Source: Sphingomonadales bacterium (GTDB taxonomy: Bacteria; Pseudomonadota; Alphaproteobacteria; Sphingomonadales; Sphingomonadaceae). From it: a DNA stretch of 7,966 nt. The stretch covers positions 1 to 7,966 of the forward strand of contig JAGPVK010000367.1 of NCBI GenBank assembly GCA_018067055.1. Reading direction: 5' to 3'. How positions within the stretch are numbered: the first letter of the stretch is position 1; every line of letters begins with the position of its first letter. Below, piece after piece: positions 1 to 5,663 of this stretch. The position numbers were made by a program, and so were the translations under genes. The notes under the pieces were generated by a model. It was not told the DNA's origin, searched no databases, and worked only from the letters and a program-made list of their open reading frames with translations.

Positions 1-728
1 AACTGGTTGCTGATCAGATCCGCGAACAAATCATCCGCGGTGAACTGAACGAGGGGGACTCGCTACCACCCGAAGGCACTTTGATGGTGACCTTGGGGAT
101 TTCGCGGCCGACTTTGCGCGAAGCGTTTCGTATTCTGGAAGCGGAAAGCTTGATCAGCGTTGTGCGCGGCTCTCGAAGCGGCGCGCGTGTTCATCGTCCC
201 TCGACCGAGCTCGTTTCGCGCTATGCCGGTTATCTGCTGGAATCACAGGCGACGACAATCGCCGATCTTTATGCTGCGCGGCTGGCGATCGAACCGACTG
301 TGGTGCGGTGGCTGGCAACCGCCAATGGCGATACCGAGGGCATGGCCAAGGTAAAAAGCGTTCTCAAAGAACTGGGCGATATGCTGACCGACAATCACTA
401 TGACGAGTTCATCGACAATATTGCCTATTTTCATCAGGTTTTGGTGGAAGCGACAGGCAACAAGACACTCAGTTTCATGAATCGCATGCTATTGAACCTC
501 GCCCGTACTCATCAAAATGACTATCAGCGCCGCCATCCGCGGTCGACCGAAGAGCGCCAGAAAAGCATTCGGGCAGGGTTCAAATCATATGCCAAATTGA
601 TCCATCTGATCGAAAACGGCGATGTTGAAGAAGCTGTCGAACACTGGCGGCTTCATTTGCGCAACGCCAATGAAACATGGGCAGCGAGAGGTGAAGGCGA
701 GCGGATCGTCGATTCCCTGTCAGGATGA
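1..728 (+). CDS. FadR/GntR-family transcriptional regulator (5'-truncated by window edge)
   Basis: DNA-binding repressor or activator of the FadR subfamily of GntR regulators. The reading frame is open from base 3, and residues upstream of the first internal ATG (base 81) already form the start of the winged helix: ADQIREQIIRGEL, then LPPEG, then the recognition helix region ISRPTLREAFRILE and the wing VVRGSRSGARV. The true start therefore lies outside the window. The rest is an all-helical FCD ligand domain, with YAARLAIEP opening it, then YFHQVLVEATGN and a C-terminal GDVEEAVEHWRLHL. The family often coordinates a metal through an Asp four residues before the His of the FH motif plus further His residues; here that position appears to be Ile, so metal binding may be altered (my alignment by eye). 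Its stop overlaps the start of the acyl-CoA synthetase gene (ATGA), so it is probably cotranscribed with and regulates that operon in response to an organic acid or acyl-CoA. The effector is unknown. Confidence 0.93.
   Translation, partial: LVADQIREQIIRGELNEGDSLPPEGTLMVTLGISRPTLREAFRILEAESLISVVRGSRSGARVHRPSTELVSRYAGYLLESQATTIADLYAARLAIEPTVVRWLATANGDTEGMAKVKSVLKELGDMLTDNHYDEFIDNIAYFHQVLVEATGNKTLSFMNRMLLNLARTHQNDYQRRHPRSTEERQKSIRAGFKSYAKLIHLIENGDVEEAVEHWRLHLRNANETWAARGEGERIVDSLSG
725..728 (+). promoter_or_regulatory. ATGA start/stop overlap coupling regulator and ligase
   Basis: The ligase ATG (725-727) overlaps the regulator TGA (726-728). No strong separate ribosome-binding site precedes it, only CAGG at 721-724, so terminating ribosomes probably reinitiate here. 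This ties the amount of ligase to translation of its regulator. Confidence 0.75.
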
Positions 729-2236
729 GCGCTTCCTTCATTGAGGCGATGACCGCCGCAGCGGCCCAGCGACCGAATGCGCTGCTCACCGTGGCGTCCG
801 ACGTCAGACCCTGCACAACCAATTTGGCCGAGGTCGTTGCTGCCGGACAGCGAATGGGAACCCGGATGATAGCGGCGGGAATTTCGCCCGGTGATATCAT
901 TGGCTGCATGCTGGCCAATTGGCGGGAATGGCTGGTGGTCGCTGTTGCAACTGCTCATGCAGGCGCAGTCATGTTGCCCATCGTGACTATTTATGGTGCC
1001 AAGGAACTTGGATTCATCCTGCGCCAGTCCGGAGCCAAATGGCTATTCACGCCGGACAGTTTCCGCAATATCGATTATTCTGCGGTTGTTGCCGGTTGCG
1101 GGGAACTCTCGGGGCTAGAACGTCATATCGTCACCGGCCCCGCATTTGAAGTGCTTGAGTCCGAGGGCGCAATTTCCCAGCCGGTTGCCGTCAATCCCGA
1201 AGACCTTGCATTGCTGGTTTTTACCTCGGGCACCACCGCTGACCCGAAAGGCGTCATGCATTCGGCGCAGGGTTTGCTTGCCGAGCTGGAAACGATGCGC
1301 CTCATGCGCGGCGGATCGGATGATGATGCGGTAATTTCACCCTGGCCACCGGGCCATGTCGCCGGCGCGCTGTCAATGTATCGCTATCTCTGCCAGGGAT
1401 CGCCGCTGGTACTGATGGATCAGTGGGATGCCGCGCTTGCCGCCAAACTGGTGGAACAATATCGCGTGACCAGTTCGTCAGGAACACCCTTCCATCTTTC
1501 GGGAATTTTGGCGGCGGCGGAAGCCAATGGCCATGACCTGTCGTCATTGCGTCAATATCTGGTGGGTGCCGCGCCGGTACCAGCATCGCTGATTGAAGCC
1601 TGTCAGAGCCGGGGTCTGGCGGTATATCATTGCTATGGTTCGAGCGAGCACCCGACGGTGACCTCGGGTGTCGTCGATGACCCGCTCGACAAGCAGCTTC
1701 ACACGGAGGGCCGGGCAATTATCGGGTCCGAGATGCGCTTCGTCGACGATGATGGCAATGACGTTCCGGCCGGTGAAGAGGGCGAGATATGCACCCGTGG
1801 ACCCGAACTTTTCATGGGATATCTTGACCCCGTGTTGAATGAAGCGGCATTTCTTCCCGGTGGCTGGTATCGCAGCGGCGACATTGGTCGGCTGGATGCC
1901 GAGGGCTTTCTGCTGATCACCGATCGCAAGAAGGATATCATCATTCGCGGCGGCGAGAATATTTCATCGAAGGAAGTCGAAGCGGTTCTGCTCGGCCTTG
2001 ATGCCGTCGCTGATGCGGCCGTGGTTGCGACGCCGGATGACCGGATGGGCGAGATCGTGCGGGCCTGCATCGTGCTTTCTTCGGGCGCCTCCCTTAGCCT
2101 GGACGACATCCGCAATCATTTTTCTGCAGCGGGGATCGCCAAACAAAAAACCCCCGAACGATTGAGCATAATAGATGAATTGCCGCGCAATGCATCGGGG
2201 AAGGTGCTGAAGCACGAGTTGAGGAATTGCTCCTGA
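725..2236 (+). CDS. Class I acyl-CoA synthetase (AMP-forming), cyclohexanecarboxylate/fatty-acid ligase type
   Basis: A 503-residue ANL-superfamily enzyme expected to activate a carboxylic acid with ATP to an acyl-adenylate and then to the CoA thioester, in the cytoplasm. All core motifs are present: the phosphate-binding loop TSGTTADPKG (167-176), the adenine-pocket motif YGSSEHP (304-310), the ribose-binding Asp in YRSGD (D386), the hinge region ITDRKKD (398-404) followed by IIRGGENIS, and the C-terminal catalytic Lys in NASGK (K493). The YGSSEHP form and the overall layout resemble ligases annotated as cyclohexanecarboxylate-CoA ligase (AliA-like) and medium-chain or alicyclic acid ligases, but this label is used loosely and the substrate is not proven. 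Length is normal for the family. The ATG at 725 overlaps the regulator stop by 4 bp, with AGG just upstream, so coupling is likely. The phosphatase gene follows with a 1-bp overlap. Confidence 0.95.
   Translation: MSASFIEAMTAAAAQRPNALLTVASDVRPCTTNLAEVVAAGQRMGTRMIAAGISPGDIIGCMLANWREWLVVAVATAHAGAVMLPIVTIYGAKELGFILRQSGAKWLFTPDSFRNIDYSAVVAGCGELSGLERHIVTGPAFEVLESEGAISQPVAVNPEDLALLVFTSGTTADPKGVMHSAQGLLAELETMRLMRGGSDDDAVISPWPPGHVAGALSMYRYLCQGSPLVLMDQWDAALAAKLVEQYRVTSSSGTPFHLSGILAAAEANGHDLSSLRQYLVGAAPVPASLIEACQSRGLAVYHCYGSSEHPTVTSGVVDDPLDKQLHTEGRAIIGSEMRFVDDDGNDVPAGEEGEICTRGPELFMGYLDPVLNEAAFLPGGWYRSGDIGRLDAEGFLLITDRKKDIIIRGGENISSKEVEAVLLGLDAVADAAVVATPDDRMGEIVRACIVLSSGASLSLDDIRNHFSAAGIAKQKTPERLSIIDELPRNASGKVLKHELRNCS
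2221..2225 (+). promoter_or_regulatory. Ribosome-binding site that decides the phosphatase start
   Basis: GAGGA lies 10 bases before the ATG at 2236, inside the last codons of the ligase. A TTG at 2227 in the same frame is only 1 base from this site, so the ATG at 2236 is the better start. It shares one base with the ligase TGA (TGATG). Confidence 0.6.
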
Positions 2237-3021
2237 TGGAAGACCGCATCCTGCCGATGGAGGGCATTCATAATTTTCGTGACTATGGCGGATATTTGAC
2301 CCGCGGTGGTTCTCGATTCAGGACAGGGCTTCTCTATCGCTCCGGTCAACATCTGGATGCCACGCCAGACGATCTGGCAACCGTGTCCGATCTGAAGCTG
2401 ACCACGGTGATTGATTTGCGCGGGGACAGCGAACGGATGAATTATCCCTGCGCCCGGCCTGAAGATTTTCAGGCGCAGATATTGTTTGCGCCCGGAGAAA
2501 CGGCTGACCGACACGGGAATGTGCCACATGTCGAAGCCGCTGAATCGGTCAGAACAGCCGAGCAAGCCAGCCAGGCGATGGCGCGCCTGTATAGATCCAT
2601 GCCCTACAGGCCCAATCTGATTGCTATTTTTCGGCTCTATTTTGATGCCTTGGCCAAGGGCGATGGTGCCAGCCTGATCCACTGTCTGGCTGGCAAGGAT
2701 CGCACCGGGTTGGCGGTCGGATTGCTGCATAAATTATTCGATGTGCATGACGATGACATCCAGGCCGACTATATGCTGACCAATGTTGCCGGCAATATCG
2801 ACCGGCGGATAGCAGCTGGCGCAATCGCGATTCGGCGCAATTATGGGGAGCAGATCGAAGATGATGCAATCCGTACGCTGATGTCGGTCGAGGCCCGTTA
2901 TCTCGAAAATGCTTTTGCAGCGATCATCGAGCAGCACGGTTCGATTGCCGCCTACGCAGAAGAGATATTGGACGTTACCAAAGACAAAATGGAAGAGATG
3001 GAAGCACATTTGCTCGATTGA
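2236..3021 (+). CDS. PtpB-like tyrosine-protein/lipid phosphatase
   Basis: A 261-residue soluble member of the Y_phosphatase3 group, dephosphorylating phosphotyrosine and possibly phosphoserine/threonine or phosphoinositides. From the ATG at 2236 the signs are the N-terminal signature NFRDYGGY (13-20) followed by LLYRSGQ (32-38), the core strand TVIDLRGDSER (57-67), and the P-loop HCLAGKDRTG (149-158) with nucleophile Cys150 and phosphate-binding Arg156. The Lys-Asp within the loop (K154, D155) matches the HCxxGKDRTG loop of Mycobacterium tuberculosis PtpB, an enzyme with triple-specificity activity in the literature. No signal peptide or membrane segment is seen. It is coupled to the CoA ligase, which suggests it shares expression with acid catabolism, but what it dephosphorylates there is unknown. 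A regulatory role or removal of phosphate from a pathway intermediate are both open. Confidence 0.9.
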   Translation: MEDRILPMEGIHNFRDYGGYLTRGGSRFRTGLLYRSGQHLDATPDDLATVSDLKLTTVIDLRGDSERMNYPCARPEDFQAQILFAPGETADRHGNVPHVEAAESVRTAEQASQAMARLYRSMPYRPNLIAIFRLYFDALAKGDGASLIHCLAGKDRTGLAVGLLHKLFDVHDDDIQADYMLTNVAGNIDRRIAAGAIAIRRNYGEQIEDDAIRTLMSVEARYLENAFAAIIEQHGSIAAYAEEILDVTKDKMEEMEAHLLD

Positions 3022-3033
3022 TTTGCAATGTGC
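3004..3033. terminator. Possible bidirectional hairpin between convergent genes
   Basis: GCACATT-T-GC (3004-3013) can pair with GCAATGTGC (3025-3033), giving nine base pairs with one bulged T and an 11-base loop. It straddles the phosphatase stop and lies just past the end of the hydroxylase gene on the other strand. No good T-run follows the stem on either strand. A separate weak stem AATTA/TAATT (3051-3065) is followed by CTTTTT (3066-3071). This is a plausible but unproven termination region. Confidence 0.35.
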
Positions 3034-3059
3034 ATTTCAGGCCGGTGTACAATTATAGA

Positions 3060-3860
3060 TTAATTCTTTTTGGCATCACCAAGCGCTATCAGCGGAAACA
3101 GCAGCTGGCGCACCCAGTGATGCTCACCGCCCGGCATGCCATAGCGCCACGGCCGACCTTCGGGAATATGGAGGGTGCCGAACAACCGGTCATAAAAGCT
3201 GAAAAATGTGCAGAAATTTCGATAGTTAGCGCCGTCCTTGCCGTAGCCATGGTGAACATGGTGGAGGCGCGGGGTGACCAGAATCCATTCGGCAGCGCGC
3301 ACCAGCTTCGCACCGCCAGGTACCCTTGAAATGATCGCATCATCCCATCGCCAATCGCTGTGGGTGAGCGCATTCCAAGCCATGATGACCATATAGAAAG
3401 CGGCGGCCTGGGCATAGAGACCGAGATAGATCGCTACCGCCGTGACCCAAGTATAGCTGTGAACCAATGGCCAGAGCAAATTTGAGCGCCACATCAGCGT
3501 GACATTGACATAGGGGGCGGAATGATGCGTCCGGTGCATGCCATAGAGCAGGGGGTGTTTCTTGCTGTTGTGGGCGAGGCGGTGGATCCAATATTGCAGG
3601 AATTCCGCGATCAGGAAGAGCAGCAGCAGGCTGGCCCAAAATGGTGACGCTGTCAGGGCGTCTTTATGGGCTGGGATCAACAGGCCGATCAATGTCGCGG
3701 TCAGCCAGGCTGTTGCAACACGCGTGACCTGCGACGCGACAATCACCGTCCCCAACAAGTAAAAATCGTGCCGTCGATGCACCTTTTTGTGCCGTCCCAT
3801 GGCAATTTCAGTAACCAAAATCACCAGAATCAGCAAAAAGATCCAATATTGTCCCTGCAT
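3060..3860 (-). CDS. Sterol desaturase / fatty acid hydroxylase superfamily membrane protein
   Basis: A 266-residue integral membrane di-iron oxygenase of the FA_hydroxylase type. Members hydroxylate or desaturate lipids, sterols, carotenoids or hydrocarbons using O2 and an electron donor. The eight-histidine signature is visible: HRLAH (93-97), HRTHH (109-113) and LHHVHH (199-204), plus a further His in ALTHSDW (H167). Hydrophobic stretches at about 5-20, 36-62, 75-91 and 127-162 give roughly four or more membrane segments, with the His clusters facing the cytoplasm in the family model. A strong ribosome-binding site precedes the ATG. The gene runs divergently from the LysR regulator across a 95-bp gap and is therefore that regulator's most obvious candidate target. 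Substrate is unknown; a carotenoid or hopanoid role is as possible as a catabolic one. Confidence 0.92.
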   Translation of the reverse strand: MQGQYWIFLLILVILVTEIAMGRHKKVHRRHDFYLLGTVIVASQVTRVATAWLTATLIGLLIPAHKDALTASPFWASLLLLFLIAEFLQYWIHRLAHNSKKHPLLYGMHRTHHSAPYVNVTLMWRSNLLWPLVHSYTWVTAVAIYLGLYAQAAAFYMVIMAWNALTHSDWRWDDAIISRVPGGAKLVRAAEWILVTPRLHHVHHGYGKDGANYRNFCTFFSFYDRLFGTLHIPEGRPWRYGMPGGEHHWVRQLLFPLIALGDAKKN

Positions 3861-3866
3861 CGCCGT

Positions 3867-3873
3867 TCCTCCT
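3867..3873 (-). promoter_or_regulatory. Strong Shine-Dalgarno of the hydroxylase gene
   Basis: AGGAGGA on the minus strand, 6 bases from the ATG at 3860-3858. It is the best match to the anti-SD sequence in the window and confirms the start. Confidence 0.85.
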
Positions 3874-3908
3874 GACGCTATTAATGGCTATCCAGCAGAA
3901 ATAAATCC

Positions 3909-3927
3909 AATGCATATTGATTGCATT
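3909..3927. promoter_or_regulatory. Distal dyad AATGCA-N7-TGCATT (candidate regulator half-site pair)
   Basis: A perfect 6-bp inverted repeat with a 7-bp spacer in the middle of the divergent gap. It shares its half-site sequence with the proximal LysR-box-like dyad, so it is probably a second binding site for the same LysR dimer or tetramer. Confidence 0.55.
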
Positions 3928-3931
3928 TATC

Positions 3932-3946
3932 ATGCATTAACTGCAT
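3932..3946. promoter_or_regulatory. Candidate LysR box ATGC-N7-GCAT (T-N11-A)
   Basis: ATGCATTAACTGCAT is a 15-bp interrupted palindrome with T at 3933 and A at 3945, matching the T-N11-A rule for LysR-type recognition sites. It ends 9 bp before the regulator's start codon, a position suited to negative autoregulation while activating the divergent gene. Confidence 0.6.
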
Positions 3947-3955
3947 ATTTAATGG

Positions 3956-4864
3956 ATGGATTTGAACAAATGGCGCCACGCCGTCGGCGTTGCCGATCAT
4001 GGCTCTTTCACCGCAGCCGCGATGCGGCTTCATATATCACAGCCCGCGCTCAGTCGCAGCATCCAGTCGCTCGAACGAGAACTTGGGCTTGTCTTGTTTG
4101 AACGAGGTCCGGCCGGCATTGCCATTACCGCGGTCGGGCAGCCGATCCTGGAACAGGCGCGGGCGTTGCTAGGCCAGGCCGAAGCTTTGCAGGAATCGGT
4201 ACGCGACATCGTGCGAGGCGATGCAGGGGCGGTGCGCTTTGGCGTAGGACCGATGTTCGCAACACTGCTCGACCAGGTGCTGCCGGCGCTGTGGCAACCA
4301 AAGCAATCGGTAACGGTGCAGGCGCATGTCTTGCCGGTGGAGCGATTGGTTGTCCGGTTGTTGCGCGGCGAGCTAGACTTTTTCATCGCTGACGGACGAG
4401 CAGCGCGGGGACAGAAGGCGATCGCGGTTGAACCGCTGGGTGAAGCTCCCGTCGGCTATTTCGTTCGACCCAGCCACCCGCTGGCGGCGCGCTCGAATCT
4501 GAAAATTTCGGAACTTGCCAGTTTTCCGCGGGTCGCACCCAATCTCCCCGAAGCGACGATCGAACAGGACCGGGATATCAGAATGTCTTCGCAAGTCAGC
4601 GCCGGTCAACTCAATTGCGAACGACTTGACCTGTTGGTTCGCATGGCATCCGGTAGTGACGCGGTCTTGCTCGCCATAGCACCAATGATCGAGGATACGC
4701 TGGCAAGCGGCGAGCTTGTGCGTCTGGATATCTCCGACCTGCGACATTGGCGGGCCGACATCGTGCTCGCCCGGTCTGCCTTATTGCAGTTTTCACCCCT
4801 TGTTCGTCGCTATGCCGAGGCCTTCGGCACAGCAGTGACCAACCGGATCGCGACCGCAGCCTAG
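3956..4864 (+). CDS. LysR-family transcriptional regulator
   Basis: A 302-residue LTTR of normal length. The N-terminal winged helix-turn-helix (about 1-60) has the classic layout: MDLNKWRHAV, GSFTAAAMRLHISQPALSRS (16-35), and LFERGPAGIAIT (47-58). A linker helix follows to about residue 88, and a periplasmic-binding-protein-like effector domain fills about 91-295 (GAVRFGVGPM at the first strand, ELDFFIADGR at 139-148, VGYFVRPSHPLA at 166-177). The ATG at 3956 gives the standard LTTR N-terminus. No clear Shine-Dalgarno precedes it. The gene is divergent from the membrane hydroxylase, the usual arrangement of an LTTR and its target, and its 3' end meets the SDR gene tail to tail. It could also control the P450-ALDH-SDR operon, but nothing in the sequence shows that. 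The inducer is unknown. Confidence 0.95.
   Translation: MDLNKWRHAVGVADHGSFTAAAMRLHISQPALSRSIQSLERELGLVLFERGPAGIAITAVGQPILEQARALLGQAEALQESVRDIVRGDAGAVRFGVGPMFATLLDQVLPALWQPKQSVTVQAHVLPVERLVVRLLRGELDFFIADGRAARGQKAIAVEPLGEAPVGYFVRPSHPLAARSNLKISELASFPRVAPNLPEATIEQDRDIRMSSQVSAGQLNCERLDLLVRMASGSDAVLLAIAPMIEDTLASGELVRLDISDLRHWRADIVLARSALLQFSPLVRRYAEAFGTAVTNRIATAA
4861..4864. other. Interlocked stop codons of LysR and SDR genes (CTAG)
   Basis: The palindrome CTAG supplies the TAG stop of the LysR gene on the + strand (4862-4864) and the TAG stop of the SDR gene on the - strand (4863-4861). The two genes thus converge with no intergenic space and no room for a separate terminator. Confidence 0.95.
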
Positions 4865-5649
4865 TTGCGCATCACCCAGCCGCCGTCGACATTGAGCACC
4901 TGACCGGTCATCCAGCGACCTGCGTCCGAAACCAGCAACAGCAGCGCGCCGCACAGAGCATCCGGTGTGTCACGCCCCTGGATCGGGGTCTTGGACTCGA
5001 CATATTGCACCAGCGGACTGTCATCGGGGGTCAGGGCGAGGCCGGCATCGGTCTTGGTCATCCCCGGTCCGATCGCATTGACCCTTATGCCCTGTCCACC
5101 CAGTTCGGTTGCCAAGGTCGTTGTCGCGCCGAGCAGCGCGATTTTGGTGACTCCGTAAAAGGATTGAGCCGGAAAGGCACCCGCCGATACCTGGTTGACG
5201 ATCGCACCGCCGCCGCGCTCGGCCATATAGGGAGCGACTACCTGCGCGCAGTTTATCGCGCCCCAGAGATTGACCCCGATGCCTTTGTCAAAGCGCGCCT
5301 TGTCGGTTTGTACCAGCGGCTTGTCGACAATTTCGACCATCAATGCTGCGTTGTTGACCAATATGTCGATGCCGCCGAACGCTTCTTTTGCCTTGGCCGC
5401 CATTGCTTCGACCGAGGCGGTGTCGGTAATATCAACCTGCACCGATATGACTTTGCCGCCGTCGGCAGAAATCTCGTCGGCGACGGATTGGGCCCCTTCA
5501 CCATTGAGATCGGCCACCACTACATGGGCGCCCGCGTTAGCCAGGGCGACGGCATAGGCGCGGCCTATGCTGTTGCCGCGGCCGCCGGCCCCAGTGACGA
5601 TCGCGACCTTGCCGTCGAGACGAAAATTATCATTGTTGAAATCAGCCAT
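4861..5649 (-). CDS. Short-chain dehydrogenase/reductase (classical SDR)
   Basis: A 262-residue cytoplasmic NAD(P)-dependent oxidoreductase, expected to interconvert an alcohol and a ketone. The Rossmann glycine motif is TGAGGRGNSIG (19-29), three residues longer than the usual TGxxxGIG. An Asp at the end of the second strand (VVVADLN, D47) favours NAD over NADP. Further motifs are the D-I-T adenine-contact region (73-75), NNAA (99-102), active-site N127 in GVNLWG, Ser155 in NQVSAG, and the catalytic YGVTK (Y165, K169), ending with GQVLNVDGGW. Ser155 sits only 10 residues before Tyr165 rather than the common 13. The start follows the ALDH gene by 11 bp, with a TAAGGA site overlapping the ALDH stop, so it is translated from the P450-VOC-ALDH transcript. 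In context it may oxidise the alcohol made by the P450; the substrate is not known. Confidence 0.94.
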   Translation of the reverse strand: MADFNNDNFRLDGKVAIVTGAGGRGNSIGRAYAVALANAGAHVVVADLNGEGAQSVADEISADGGKVISVQVDITDTASVEAMAAKAKEAFGGIDILVNNAALMVEIVDKPLVQTDKARFDKGIGVNLWGAINCAQVVAPYMAERGGGAIVNQVSAGAFPAQSFYGVTKIALLGATTTLATELGGQGIRVNAIGPGMTKTDAGLALTPDDSPLVQYVESKTPIQGRDTPDALCGALLLLVSDAGRWMTGQVLNVDGGWVMRN

Positions 5650-5657
5650 GAAGCCTG

Positions 5658-5663
5658 TCCTTA
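5658..5663 (-). promoter_or_regulatory. Shine-Dalgarno of SDR gene overlapping the ALDH stop
   Basis: TAAGGA on the minus strand contains the TAA stop of the ALDH gene and lies 8 bases before the SDR ATG (5649-5647). This arrangement supports cotranscription and coupled translation. Confidence 0.7.

Larger units (their letters stand above)
3861..3955. promoter_or_regulatory. Divergent promoter/operator region between hydroxylase and LysR genes
   Basis: This 95-bp, AT-rich gap must hold the promoters for both flanking genes. Four TGCAT words begin at 3911, 3922, 3933 and 3942. I see only weak promoter hexamers, for example TTGCAT (3921-3926) and CATATT (3944-3949) 17 bp apart for the regulator, so the exact promoters are not assigned. 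Confidence 0.7.

Noticed and set aside
81..83. ATG as start of the GntR regulator
   Set aside because: The frame is open to the window edge and the upstream residues form the conserved first helix of the GntR winged helix, so this Met is internal.
2227..2229. TTG as start of the phosphatase
   Set aside because: It leaves only 1 base after the GAGGA site and adds residues MLL outside the family start; the ATG at 2236 has better spacing.
3018..3329. Small + strand open frame after the phosphatase
   Set aside because: It lies opposite the conserved histidine-bearing C-terminal part of the membrane hydroxylase and has no family features.
3909..3946. TGCAT repeats as a CRISPR or iteron array
   Set aside because: The units are only 5 bp with 4-6 bp between them, and they sit in a divergent promoter next to a LysR gene; an operator explains them better, and no replication gene is nearby.
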